This document shows, piece after piece, positions 1 to 9,734 of a DNA stretch of 32,710 bases. How positions within the stretch are numbered: the first letter of the stretch is position 1; every line of letters starts with the position of its first letter. The translations under genes were made by a program, and so were the position numbers. The notes under the pieces are model-generated. The model made no database searches, was not told where the DNA came from, and saw only the letters and a program-made list of their open reading frames with translations. The stretch comes from Priapulus caudatus (taxonomy: Eukaryota; Priapulida; Priapulimorpha; Priapulimorphida; Priapulidae), in assembly GCF_000485595.1 (NCBI RefSeq), contig NW_014577441.1, positions 230,570 to 263,279 on the forward strand. The letters run 5' to 3'.

Positions 1-71
1 CTAGATACAATAATGTAACCCAAACCCAGAGAAGATAGGGGTTGGGTTTGGGTTACATTATTGTATCTAGG
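1..71. repeat. Perfect 28-bp hairpin at the window start
   Basis: CTAGATACAATAATGTAACC... reads in from base 1 and returns as its exact reverse complement ending at 70-71, around a spacer of about 14 bases. It may be a small MITE or a fold-back artefact at a contig edge. A short direct repeat, TTCCTTTCCAGCTA, follows at about 85-98 and 226-239. Confidence 0.75.
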
Positions 72-534
72 TTTCATGGGGGTTCCTTTCCAGCTAATCT
101 AGCTCAATTTTGGGGTGCCTTTCAAATGACCCCACTGACCACACCCACCAGCGGCTGCCTGCCAGACTTACATTTCCTTACATGGGTATGTACACGAATC
201 ATTGCTATATGCATGAAAATTGGTTTCCTTTCCAGCTAGGCTGACCCCCCTGGGCTCCCGGTCTACCTTCCTCATTCTTCACTAGCTTCGCCCTACGCCA
301 CCTACTAGTACTATTCTAAACTTTCTTCTCCCTCCCCCTCCCTTGCCCAGGCTCCCCCTCCCTACACTGCTCCTTCGCTACCCTGTACCAGAACTACGAG
401 ATTGCTGACGATGTTCCACTGATACGCCCGAAACGCCGATAGACCGTGTAGCGCCATCTGGCGGTGGCGTTTGCAAGTTAATTTATGACGCTAAACCTAA
501 TGTTTACATGAGGGGCTAGACAGTGAAACAGAGG

Positions 535-925
535 CTATAAGGACAAAAATACAAAAGTGAGAGAGAGAGAGAAGCAGAGAATCGGGAAGACAGAGAGGGG
601 GAAGCGGAGAGAGAGAGAGATAGTAAAGGAGTCATTGTAGAGACAGTGAAAGAAATTGAGAGAGAGAAAGGGAGAAGATGGAGAGGGAGACAAAGATAGA
701 GAGCGACAGACAGAGAGACAGACAAAAAGAGACACACATGCACAAAGAGTGCTAGGAAGAGATGAAACAGATCAACAAAGGGAAATGGAGAGACCGAGAG
801 GGGGAAAATAAGGCAGAGGGCAGGGATACAGAGAGAGAGAGAGAGAGAGAGAGTGAGAGGGGAGGGGGGAGAGAAAGGCAAGGGAAAACGAGGGCAAGAA
901 AGAGAGCAAGCGCCATCCTAGAGAA
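535..925 (+). repeat. Polypurine GA-rich low-complexity tract
   Basis: About 390 bases are almost wholly A/G on the + strand, with several runs of (GA)n, for example near 832-853. The tract lies upstream of the first visible PIGX exon, probably in an intron. Open frames across it on both strands are Arg/Glu- or Ser/Leu-rich artefacts. Its mirror-like purine bias makes triplex DNA possible. Confidence 0.85.
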
Positions 926-1199
926 AAAAAGAAAATTACCCAGCCTTATGTCCCTTTAGTGTGCAAATGGGTGGAAAGTTAACTCGCAGTGCTACCATTG
1001 GACTAACCCCCCGCTGTAGCATTTACTGTGAAAGCAGCTGCGTGGCCTCTGGTTAAGGAAACAGAGATAGGCACCTCCCTATGCGCCACATAGGCGCAGG
1101 AAGGATTTAACTAACTAGTGTGCAAATAAAATGACATTATTTGTCATTAAAGTATGCAGGCACAGTATAGTTTTTTACTGTATTGGTTCTTTGTTTCAG

Positions 1200-1338
1200 A
1201 GATCTACAGACCAAAGTCTCTGTGCGTGGCATTGATGGCAAGCAACAGTGCAGACTCCTTCTTATAGAAACCATACCAAGTGGTGTATATGTAGATCTGT
1301 ACCAGGTGGCTGCAATGCAAACACAAGGTGGACCAGAG
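1200..1338 (+). CDS. PIGX: PIGX exon a
   Basis: The acceptor is TTTGTTTCAG before 1200 and the donor is GAG|GTGTGA after 1338. Base 1200 completes a split codon, then 46 codons follow and the exon ends in phase 0. It encodes DLQTKV, then CRLLL and the IPSGVYVDLYQVA block, which matches the start of the conserved PIG-X lumenal domain. Confidence 0.88.
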
Positions 1339-4300
1339 GTGTGACTACTTATTGTTGTAATTAACCCAGACTAATCTATCACTGGATATACAAGATTTGC
1401 AATAGGATGTTGTGCAAGTATTTTTATTATACATACACACCATTCATGATGGTATTGTATAATCAAATACTTGAAGAAATTGGAATGTATTTTTTACCAT
1501 CGATTTTTTATATAAACATATACACATTTGTATTCAGTCAAATATGTATTTGCATCTACTCTAAGGAACAGCCACCTGTCCTTAAATACTACTTTGAGCA
1601 TTTCCATTATATGGAACCAAATCTATATCATGGTCAGCTGTCCACAAATGCTACCTTTGCTATTTCCCTCGAGTAGCAATCACATACAGATTTGTTTGTG
1701 TAATGAAGTACAGAACAATCATACATTCATGTTACACTTATTAATAGGGACAGGGAAAAAATTTGTTTTTCGGGGGCTACTTTTCAAGCTCGCGTGCATG
1801 AAAATAGCACTCTAAAATTTGGTTTGCATTGAACTCTATGCAAATTTACAGGGGCTCTTTTTGGAATTTCGGGGGCTAAATCGCCTCGAGCCCCCGTGTA
1901 TTTTTTTAACTGAATAGGGATTCTCACAGCACATATATATTAACTAAGATCTATACGAAATGGCTCACTATGCTACCACTTTATCTATTGTTTTCAGGTA
2001 TACTCTAGCCAAACAATTGATGTTGAGGCACCAGAGTACCTGTCAACACAGCACACGCTTCATGTGTTTGCAAACTTTAATAGCAGCTACACCGGTGAGT
2101 TAATAACGAGATAATGCCAAGCCTTTGCATACTGAAATGAATTTGCAGAACACATTTAACATGAGCTTGTGGTGCTAGAGAGAAAGCCTAATACTGCAAT
2201 TCAATAATGTTGAGATTTTCCTAACTCCATTTAAAACCATTATCTTTTTAATAAATCTAAAAAAAACATAGACAAACCAGGTCACATGTATTAGCCGACA
2301 TATTACCGATTACTCCAGTATAAATATTGCCACGACATGTGATGGTATGCAAAATAGGAAATAATGCAGCCAGATTCTTCAGTGTCATGGGAAAAGTGCA
2401 TCTCATTGAGTGACGCAGTAGTCATTACTATTTACCATTTCTATTACTTTAGGCAATTTTGCAATAACACAAAAGGGATAGTAGACTCTTGGATTTTACT
2501 GCACACAACTGTACTTACTCTATAACAAATCGTCTATACCCACACGTACTTGTTACCAGATACCTAATTTAATTGTTATAATTAATTACACATCAACGCT
2601 ACGAAATTTGAACGGCGCCATGACACCCGCGACCGTGCTGCCACCCCGAAAAAGTTACGTATTTGACAATTTATTTTGCACGTTACAGACCGAGGGCTAA
2701 TCACAAAAGTGCAATTATATTTACCTAAATGCTATTTAATCGAACGATATTCATTTTAGGGCAAATTTATCCATATTATAACTGAAACTATATGTCGTTT
2801 ATAAGATATTACAATCCTTTTGCTTTTAAATTAATAAATAAGAAACACCTTTGGTCTGTAGCCTTTGGCTAAAAAGTGGTTTTGCGCAACTTATCAGATC
2901 GTGCGCTTTGAGTGGCGCCACCGTTATTGTAATCAAACTGTAGTCGTTAGTTTTAAAACATTTTTTAATAATATTTCTAATGGTGATTGAACCATGAAAC
3001 TTTTTATGTAGCGTAATTTTAACCTAAATTAACTGAAAATAACCCTAGAACCTAGAGTAAACGATACCTTTAACAAAGTATATGAACAGGTCCTTGCGAC
3101 AAACAAGTGGCATTGTCGTGTAACCATGTAAACAAGAAGCCAACAAAGAAATATCAATCATTGAATGTCTTGGTGAAAGTTAATGACATACAAGTGTTCT
3201 ATGACATCTTAGTCTTACTATAGAAACTTCATGTTACACTTGTAAGCAATACCAGTAAGTATATCAGTGGTTGGGAAAATACAAGAACAATAGGGAAGAC
3301 TGTTTGAAATAATTACTTCAAAGTGCAGGGCATGAAATTAGCCAAAATGTGAACAGGCCCACCCAAAATTTTAAACAGGCCCTTAGACAAATTGAACAGG
3401 CCCTTACAAGTTTGAACAGGCGCTTAATATTGTTCAATTTATTCCATTATTAATAAAAGTATTAGCTTAATTTGTGTTTATTAGGCATACTCATAGTATT
3501 TATTTGCACAGTTTGTATTAAGAAGTAGAGTCTTGGTGAAGTAAAAACTAGTCCGGAAATTAGTAAATATTGTTGATATAAAGGCAATATAGGTAAAACT
3601 TTGAATAAGGCAAGTGGACTGATTATATGGGGGGGGGGGGTTGAACCAGCGGCCGCCAGCAAAATAGTGCTAATCTTGCGCACTGAAGTGCAATAGTGTA
3701 ACAGATATATTGCGGTGCAATTTTTGTGTGGTTTTACCTACATAACAATGGCTTTTCTGTTAATTTAACAGTGCATTTACTGATAATTTGCACTGATTAT
3801 TTCTTTTACGTTGCTTTACACAGGGGAACTAACAGCAGATGTTACACTACCGATCCATGGTCGGTACCACAGAGCAGACACGCTGCAGTTTATAGAAGTT
3901 GTCATAAAACACCCCCAACTCTTGATATACTGTGCCAAGTTTGGTAAGTTCTTTCATAGGCAGAGCTCTCTATCAATTTAAAATACTTAATTAAGACTTA
4001 AGTTAAAATTTCCCGTGTCACATCTATTCTGTGTCTATAATATGTGATAAGGTCTACGTCTCCCTGGGTACTGCCGGAACGTACCCTGGGTACGGTCCGG
4101 TATACCGGAATGTACGCTGGTAACTATCTGATATGGTTAGGGTTAGGGTTAGGGAGTAGGCGTAGCCGACTCCCTACACTCGTTAGTGGAGTAGGCGAGG
4201 TACGGTCCGGCATATTAGATAGTTACCAGGGTATACCGGACCGTACCCAGGGTACGTTCTGGCAGTACCCAGGGAGACATAGACCCTCTCAGCGTGTAAT

Positions 4301-5144
4301 AATGCAAACCATATTTTAACTGGTTGCAACTTTAATTTGTGTTTGTTGGCTGCAGGTTCTTTAGGTTGTACAGGAAACAATGTTGTCAAGGCTCCGTGTG
4401 ATTCTACCAGTAAGAGCACATGTAACTGGTTGCCTGTTCTTTACAAAGCAGTGAGTACTAAACATTCTCCTGTCTGAGAAATACAAAGAGGAGGAATTTT
4501 TTTTTACAAGTTTTTAACAGCAAACCACAATTTGTTACTTCATCATGTATTATAAATACAACATATATTATATGAATCAGTACCATGTTAAGCATAGATA
4601 AACATGATCAGAATTTTCAGATGCTGACAAACAAATTTAGACAATTATGGTCATGATTTGGTCATGAATCGGTCCAATCTGGTCAAAACTTAACCACACC
4701 GATAAGATTATTATTCCTTGGTCAGATATTGACCACACAATGTTAGTGTTAAATATTCAGAAGCGTGTTAAATACAAAATTGTAACACCAGAGCCTCTTA
4801 AAAATATAATGTTTTTGTAATTTCTGCAAAAAAAGTGGGCAAAATGGTAATGTTACGGGGATAAGGAAAATAAGACTGTTTGTTTAACTAACATCATTCT
4901 TTACATGCAAGTAGTATATATTTATAATGTGACTTAGTTGTCTTGCTCTACGTGTTATGTCGTTTCAATCCATGTTTATATTCTTTCATTGTAGAACAAG
5001 AGAAATCTGAGCATGTTTGTCCCTGTAGGACAAGTGCAGCATCGTACAATGGTTGCCGTGGTAACCGTCTGTGTTACCTCCATGGGATGCTTGCTCGTAC
5101 TAATGGTCATGTGGAGGAAACGATGTAGGAGAAAGCTGGATTGA
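1200..5144 (+). CDS. PIGX: PIGX, C-terminal 199 residues in five exons (5' end missing)
   Basis: PIG-X is the non-catalytic, ER-membrane subunit of GPI mannosyltransferase I. In the known family it stabilises PIG-M, which adds the first mannose to the GPI precursor on the lumenal side. Joining 1200-1338, 1998-2094, 3824-3943, 4356-4450 and 4995-5144 gives one continuous frame with GT-AG introns and a TGA stop. Family landmarks in order are IPSGVYVD (visible residues 25-32), VEAPEYLS (55-62), LPIHGRYHR (87-95, the PIG-X/PBN1 RYHR signature), HPQLLIYC (about 108-115), a cysteine-rich stretch with CNW (141-143), VPVG, a hydrophobic anchor at about 168-190, and a basic tail ending RRKLD. The tail resembles a dilysine-type ER retrieval signal (inference). 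NSS at 74-76 and NLS near 154 are possible N-glycosylation sites. The first exon opens with one base of a split codon, so at least one upstream exon with start and signal peptide is missing. I found no convincing candidate for it in 1-1199. Confidence 0.9.
1751..1912. mobile_element. hAT-type MITE in a PIGX intron
   Basis: The 162-bp element starts CAGGGAAAAAA and ends TTTTTTTAACTG, so its ends are CAG...CTG. It is flanked by a perfect 8-bp direct repeat, AATAGGGA (1743-1750 and 1913-1920). An inner pair, CGGGGGCTA and CGAGCCCCCG, adds to the inverted structure. Short CAG...CTG ends with an 8-bp duplication are the hallmark of hAT elements. No transposase is present, so it is non-autonomous. 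Confidence 0.72.
1998..2094 (+). CDS. PIGX: PIGX exon b
   Basis: The acceptor is TTGTTTTCAG before 1998 and the donor is ACCG|GTGAGT after 2094. It has 32 codons plus one base. It encodes VYSSQTIDVEAPEYLS and a beta-rich stretch ending in the possible glycosylation site NSS. Confidence 0.9.
3350..3432 (+). repeat. Short tandem repeat, GAACAGGCCCTTA-type
   Basis: Four or five degenerate copies of a unit of roughly 22-27 bp with the core (G/A)AACAGGC(C/G)C lie in the third visible intron region. A related GAACAGGTCC lies at about 3085. No function is evident. Confidence 0.6.
3629..3640 (+). repeat. G12 homopolymer
   Basis: This is a 12-base G run inside a PIGX intron. A second G12 occurs near 29540. 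Such runs are error-prone in sequencing. Confidence 0.8.
3824..3943 (+). CDS. PIGX: PIGX exon c
   Basis: The acceptor is TTTACACAG before 3824 and the donor is TTTG|GTAAGT after 3943. Phase continues exactly from exon b (1+2) and leaves one base for exon d. It carries LPIHGRYHR, the most diagnostic PIG-X/PBN1 motif, and HPQLLIYC. Confidence 0.92.
4051..4285. mobile_element. Fold-back (TIR) element with telomere-like centre
   Basis: The left arm begins GGTCTACGTCTCCCTGGG and the right arm is its near-exact reverse complement ending at 4285. The arms are about 85 bases with a few mismatches and one small indel. The centre holds three TTAGGG-type repeats (4135-4154). I see no clear target-site duplication, so the superfamily is open. 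It lies between PIGX exons c and d, and open frames across it are not genes. Confidence 0.75.
4135..4154 (+). repeat. Interstitial TTAGGG repeats (3 copies)
   Basis: GGTTAGGGTTAGGGTTAGGG lies at the middle of the fold-back element. It is too short for a telomere remnant and looks like part of the element. Confidence 0.8.
4356..4450 (+). CDS. PIGX: PIGX exon d
   Basis: The acceptor is TTGGCTGCAG before 4356 and the donor is GCA|GTGAGT after 4450. Phase joins exon c (1+2) and ends at 0. It encodes SLGCTGNN, VKAPCD and CNWLPVLYKA, whose Cys and Trp spacing resembles the family's juxtamembrane region. Confidence 0.9.
4995..5144 (+). CDS. PIGX: PIGX terminal coding exon
   Basis: The acceptor is CATTGTAG before 4995. 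Forty-nine codons end in TGA at 5142-5144. It encodes NKRNLSMFVPVGQV, then the membrane segment, then the basic tail RKRCRRKLD. An overlapping frame that starts upstream in the intron lacks the hydrophobic segment and is a shadow. I see no canonical AATAAA between the stop and the facing gene. The closest variant is CATAAA near 5193. Confidence 0.9.
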   Translation, partial: NKRNLSMFVPVGQVQHRTMVAVVTVCVTSMGCLLVLMVMWRKRCRRKLD

Positions 5145-5400
5145 CTAAGAAATTATAATTCTGCTATTGAATCGGAAATGTATTGAATGTTCATAAAATA
5201 ATTCATTTGAGTCAGTTTAGTCTAATGAACACTGAGCACGAACTTGAACAAAATATTTGAAGGCTGAAAAATTGATAATCTTATGATTGGTCAGACTTAA
5301 AAGCTAGACTTATTAGTGTTGATAACTTTGCTAACTTGTTGTTGTATTTCCAAAGTAAAGACTGAAGAACCAACATTTACTATATAATATGAACAACAGA

Positions 5401-5406
5401 TTTATT
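5401..5406 (-). promoter_or_regulatory. AATAAA poly(A) signal
   Basis: The canonical hexamer on the - strand lies about 75 bases after the TAG of the unrecognised gene. It supports that exon being a true 3' end. Confidence 0.6.
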
Positions 5407-5480
5407 CCTGTCCAGTGCCGCCGCTGCCACGTTTGTGTTTTTAACACTGGCTTCTTAGTTGTATCCTGACGTCCCTCGAG

Positions 5481-5691
5481 CTAAAGTTGTCTTTTGTCAT
5501 TGCTCTTAATAACATCATCCACATCTAATAATTTTGTTAAAAAGAGCGACATTCCCTGTGTAATATTGTGATATGCAAGTAATACATTCCCCTGTTCATA
5601 AAAAAAACAATGTTTATGGAATGTGTTATGTTGCCATTTACTAATTGATTTCAATAATTTACGAAGCAGAAACTGTGTGAAAACTGTATCT
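5481..5691 (-). CDS. Terminal exon of the unrecognised - strand gene
   Basis: Sixty-nine codons starting DTVFTQFLL and ending SNDKRQL-stop. The frame is closed upstream by TGA at 5702-5700, so the acceptor must lie between there and the conserved-looking block. TATTCAG|AGATACAG at 5692 fits. A second acceptor-like TTTTTTTTATGAACAG sits inside the exon at about 5592, would also keep frame, and is an alternative start. Confidence 0.55.
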
Positions 5692-5822
5692 CTGAATACT
5701 CAGGGATATAAATTCCAACTCTGATGTCTTGCCTCAGATTGTGTCTCCCAATGCTTGTCACATCATATGAGAGATGAGATGGACAAATCACTTTACTCGA
5801 ATCGGTAAACTTTAGACCAGAT
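5481..5822 (-). CDS. Unrecognised gene, 3' end, convergent with PIGX
   Basis: Reading leftward, a frame runs from about 5699 to TAG at 5483-5481. The acceptor TATTCAG (5694-5692) allows a terminal exon 5691-5481 of one base plus 69 codons and the stop. The peptide has ordinary protein composition and blocks such as FLLRKLLKSISKW, CFFYEQGNVLLAYHN and GMSLFLTKLLDVDDV, which look helical. An AATAAA follows 75 bases beyond the stop. A 26-nt micro-exon, 5822-5797 (acceptor TTTCCTTTAG, donor GTAAAG), joins in phase and would add IWSKVYRF and complete a split Glu. I do not recognise the family. The stop is 337 bases from the PIGX stop, so the 3' UTRs may overlap. It could be an intact gene whose other exons I missed, or a remnant. 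Confidence 0.55.
5797..5822 (-). CDS. Possible 26-nt micro-exon upstream of the terminal exon
   Basis: Acceptor CTTTAG before 5822 and donor GA|GTAAAG after 5797. It is eight codons plus two bases, exactly compatible in phase with the next exon across a 105-base intron. An in-frame TAG just upstream forces the exon to begin at this acceptor. Support is splice logic only. Confidence 0.3.
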
Positions 5823-6365
5823 CTAAAGGAAATAAGTGAAATGACTGATCTAATCATTGTAATTTCTTTAACGTCTAATGTCTGTGGGATGCAAAAACAC
5901 GCCCTCTATATCTGCTATTCGGTTGTTTTGTTGTTCTCATTTTTATGTGTAAACTGAGTAAAGGTTCATTTTTAAAAGCATATAAAGTCCATATGTAGTG
6001 TGCACACTTTGCAAACGTAAATGTGTTCAGGCAGTGCATGAATTGTGTTTTCGTTGACTGATTGCCTATGAAAGCAGCAATATTTGCATGCGACCTTAAT
6101 GTGTGTTTATACCTTTCATTTCTTGATGACGTGCAAGTACATCTGCTTATACAAGTAAACATGCCGAAATCACGTTACAGTGCTATTGTAACGCAGTGTT
6201 TTACGTTACTCCATAGTTATAGATTGTGATGTAGTATTCATAGCCAAAGCACATAGACAAAGAGAAAGTCAAAGAATATATACCATGTACTGTATATATA
6301 TATGTATGTATGACTGATGTTGTTTAATTCAGACTGAGATTCACTATTGTTTCACTGTTACAAAT
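5823..6365. other. Intergenic or intronic, nothing recognised
   Basis: AT-rich sequence. A 95-codon - strand frame at 5875-6162 has no recognisable motif and poor splice context, and I do not call it. Confidence 0.5.
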
Positions 6366-6369
6366 TCAC

Positions 6370-6665
6370 AGGCGGTCGCGTCTGGAGTTAGGGAGAGCAT
6401 TCCTCGAATCCGCTTGTGCAGCGGCTCTTATAACCGCTGGCACTCCGCGGCGCATGCTCACGCACGCGCCGCGCGCGCCAATCACAGCGTCGGACACGTC
6501 CGCGTTCACCTGGCTTCACCACCTTCGCTCTGGGCGGTGGCGGCACCTAACGGGGAAGACCCGCTATTCTGTAGCACCACCGTCCAGGATGTGGCGCCGT
6601 CTATTCGCGCGGACGCGTCACGGGCGTTCAATATGGTTCCTCGACGTTGGCGATGATTGGCTTCA
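6370..6665 (-). promoter_or_regulatory. CpG-dense promoter-like block
   Basis: An abrupt CpG-rich island in AT-rich surroundings. On the - strand it holds CCAATCA (6659-6653) and GTGATTGGCGCGC with an inverted CCAAT (around 6486), then GCATGCGC, an NRF1-like half (around 6455), and TTATAAGAG (6434-6426), a TATA-like box. The order CCAAT, CCAAT, TATA points leftward, toward the unrecognised gene, so it may be that gene's promoter. No first exon could be proven. The + strand frames here are shadows of GC-rich sequence. Confidence 0.35.
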
Positions 6666-8440
6666 CGCCTCATTTGCTGCATCTAATCCTCTTGGACTAA
6701 ATTAGACTGGATTACACGGATGACTGAACAGCTGGTGTCAGTCTGCATTATTGTCTTAATATGTTCATTGCTATAGCGCTATGCCAAATATATTGCAGTC
6801 TTTGCACGCCCGCACCGCTAATCGGGGTTGTCCCAGAGTTAATCCCCAATCAGCCAGCACCCCATTGTCGCGACTGCGGCAGCCATAACTGGTTCGTCAT
6901 AAACCATAACTCTGTTCAATCAATACCTCCGCGTCGGCGATCGCGAGGCGATCGCGTCGTGTCGGGGAGGGGGGGTGGAGTGCCTTGTAACAGCATCGTT
7001 ACACTATTGCGTACTTATAACCCTATTATTTTGAGCCGATCCTCTAGAATTTTGTATGTATTTCTAGTGTGCCGCGTGTCCTGTAGTCTGTCATCGCTGG
7101 TTACTGTGGAAACATACTCCTTCCTCGTTAGTGGATGTCAGAGAAAGATGAAACCAGCCGTGCGATGTGGATTTGTTGTGATGGCTGTTGCTCTCTGATA
7201 GGGATCTCATATAAAATACCTCACGCATAAACTAACCCTAACGTGTGATAGAAGTGTTGATCTAATTGTGTAAGTTGTGATTCACGTTTTATTTCCATAT
7301 ATATATATACATTATATATATATATACTAGATGTCATACCCCGTTGGAAATCGATCGTACTATTCATTAAAGTCGAGAAACTACACAGGCCAGTGGCCAG
7401 TGAAGCCGACCTTTTGTACAATATCGTCTGTACTACATTTCATCCAACAAACGTTGCACAGCTCCAAACCGCTTGGTACGTAGTGGTAGAATGGCGACGC
7501 TGCCAAACATTCTTGCTGTTTTCCCATGGCATGGAAAATCCATTGTCATCTAAAAGGTTTTTTGAAAGACCGTTAAGAGTTTTGAAATCGCTAATGGTCT
7601 CCCGTATGTTGGCCGTCACGACAACGCGACGGGTTTGCTGACAGCATGGTTTTCCTGTCCAACTCTTGTGAAGCCGGCGTACAGTGCAGAAGCGTTGCGT
7701 AAATGTTTCACAAAACATAGGTTGTCAGTCTTAGTGGGCACACGCTGCCTCTCTCCCGGACGATTGTATAGGCCGCACGCGAGCGCGTTGCAGAGCACAT
7801 ATTATATACCCCTCGCAGCACGTATGCGCCACAGCGCTATCAAAACTCCCCCAACGGTCTTGTCTTGCTATATATGCGTTTAGTGTTGTCACAAGAATAC
7901 GGTAGCGATATCTTATAACTTCCCTTCTAATGGCACTTTCTCTTCAAACATTGGCCAAGAATCTGATGAAACCAGCATCCATCATGTGATATTAACGCGA
8001 TTGCGTGCTGCGCTGTGCCGCGCTCGCGCGCCATCGACCGCTGCTCGAAACGAAATCAAACTGATACAAATCACGCTATGTTATTAAGTTGTTTTAACGG
8101 CACAAGCTGTCTGCATAAATGGATTCGAATCGATAGGTCGTTCGACAACGCAGCAGGTGTGCGTAACGGTTCTTTGTGCTAGCAGCGCGAGCTACGCGTA
8201 GACGTTTGTGGCAGCTCCAGCCTCGCTGGCTGTGTTGCCGTGTTTAAGTTGTAACCTGTTGTTTGAGTTATTAAATCAGGATTAAACCTATACAATGAAT
8301 GTTATTGTTCTTACGACGGAGACATAACACAAACAACTCAAACCACGAACATATTCCGCACGTCGCCATTATTATTGCGGCCGCTCCCTTCTATTCGCCG
8401 GCTTCATCGACTCGTAGAGGCTCTCTCTTACGATTCGCAA
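6666..8440. other. No supportable gene; mixed unique sequence
   Basis: Moderately CpG-rich patches alternate with AT-rich ones. There is a CGATCGCG direct repeat with the copies three bases apart at about 6938-6956, and a (TA)n tract at 7297-7327. Overlapping frames of 60-145 codons show no recognised domain and no consistent exon structure. Confidence 0.5.
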
Positions 8441-8830
8441 CATGCAGTCATTTAGTGTTTCGCCTCCTCGTTATGTCTTTTTGACAGATACCATCCCCTA
8501 TCATCACTGCCCACTCCGTTTCGTCCAGGTTTTGTTCACTGATAATGTTTTATGCCTTGAGCTCCCTATATATCTATCTTTTACGCACATGCTCTTTACC
8601 CCCACCTTCTTTCTCTTTTTTACTCTTTCTTTCTCATCTCCCGTTATTCTCCTCTGTATTTATCTATATCTCGTTTCCGTCTGTTTTATTCTCCCTCACC
8701 CCATATCTTTATATCTTGTTCTCATCGCCCCTCTCGCTGCCTCCCCGACGTTTTCTCTTTCGCGTATCTCGCTCGCTTTCGCCTCCCTCTCTCACACTCT
8801 CTCCCTTTTCTGTTTTTACTCTTTACAGAA
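8440..8830 (+). repeat. Pyrimidine-rich (CT) low-complexity tract
   Basis: Long C/T-rich stretch with CTCTCTC clusters. The Ser/Leu/Phe-rich frames at 8442-8873 and 8545-9102 are compositional artefacts. Confidence 0.7.
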
Positions 8831-9148
8831 TTCGCCCGCTGCAAACAGCAACAGCAAATCGCGTCGTCAGTAAGTGCCTCATACGGCTTTCTATTTTTTC
8901 AAATCGCAGAATAAATATATACGCCATATGCGCTCACACGTACGATTCTAGTCTAGATCTCCCGCGAAATAAAACTTGGGGAAGGTTTGCCAATTTACAA
9001 GTCACCCGCTCTACAAGTCACCCGCAGTACTCCACTTTCTTCTACAGAAGATACACTGTGGGCGTTTTAATGGTTAGCGATTCTCATGCAAATAGTCCGT
9101 AAATATGAAAACAGTTTGACTTGCAGCACACCGCTCGCCCATACACTA

Positions 9149-9285
9149 ATGCATGCGAGTGCGTGCGTGCGTGTGTGCGTGCGTGCGTACGTGCGTGTGT
9201 GTGTGGTGGGGGTGGGGGGGGTGTGTGCGCGCGTGTGTGTGCGTGCGCATGCGTGCGTGCGTGTGTGCGTGCGCGTGAGTGTATT
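9149..9285 (+). repeat. TG/CG (GCGTGCGTG) microsatellite
   Basis: Alternating purine-pyrimidine tract of GTGCG and GTGTG with a G-rich interruption near 9210. All six-frame reads through it are low-complexity Cys/Val/Arg or His/Thr. Confidence 0.85.
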
Positions 9286-9734
9286 TGTCATCAATATCTA
9301 TACTTTCAGATGTAACTCGCCTGCACAAATAATAAGGTAGCGGAGCAGCCGGCAGCATCTGATGCGAGCAGGCGAGCAGGTAGGAGGCTGGCGCAGAACC
9401 GCACAGCATTTAAGCTTTAGATGGGTGCGGGAGGGTGCATTCGTCATGAAATAAAGATAAGCATTTTGTAAGAAAGAGCGTGCAGCACCCAATATGCTCA
9501 GAGCTGCTATCCGGCTTAACATTTGAAGCTTAGTGCATAATATCGGCGTCTAGTAATACTTAAGGCTCACTTCTAAGTAGAATTTCTACATATTTTGTTC
9601 AATGTCAGAGTAACCACGTTGTGCGACATTGGCAAGAAATCATCTCTAAAACTATGCCTTCACATCAGAGCATAAATACGTGGCAAATGCCACTAGCGAT
9701 TAATTGCGTTTATGTGGTTAATGTGTGTGGTAAG
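9286..9734. other. Unremarkable sequence between repeats
   Basis: No gene, RNA or element recognised. Frames are short and unconvincing. Confidence 0.5.

Noticed and set aside
4135-4154. Telomere or subtelomere remnant
   Set aside because: Only three TTAGGG repeats, enclosed symmetrically within a fold-back element inside a gene intron.
4943-5128. A 61-codon + strand frame over the last PIGX exon
   Set aside because: It is the wrong frame. The correct one joins exon d in phase and gives the membrane anchor and tail expected of PIG-X.
5651-5857. A 68-codon - strand frame
   Set aside because: It overlaps the better-supported terminal exon in another frame and lacks splice and composition support.
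7440-7718. A 92-codon - strand frame with an ordinary-looking stretch (IRETISDF, GLSKNLLDDNG)
   Set aside because: No recognised family, no clean splice sites and overlapping frames of equal length on the other strand. It might be an exon but is not supportable.
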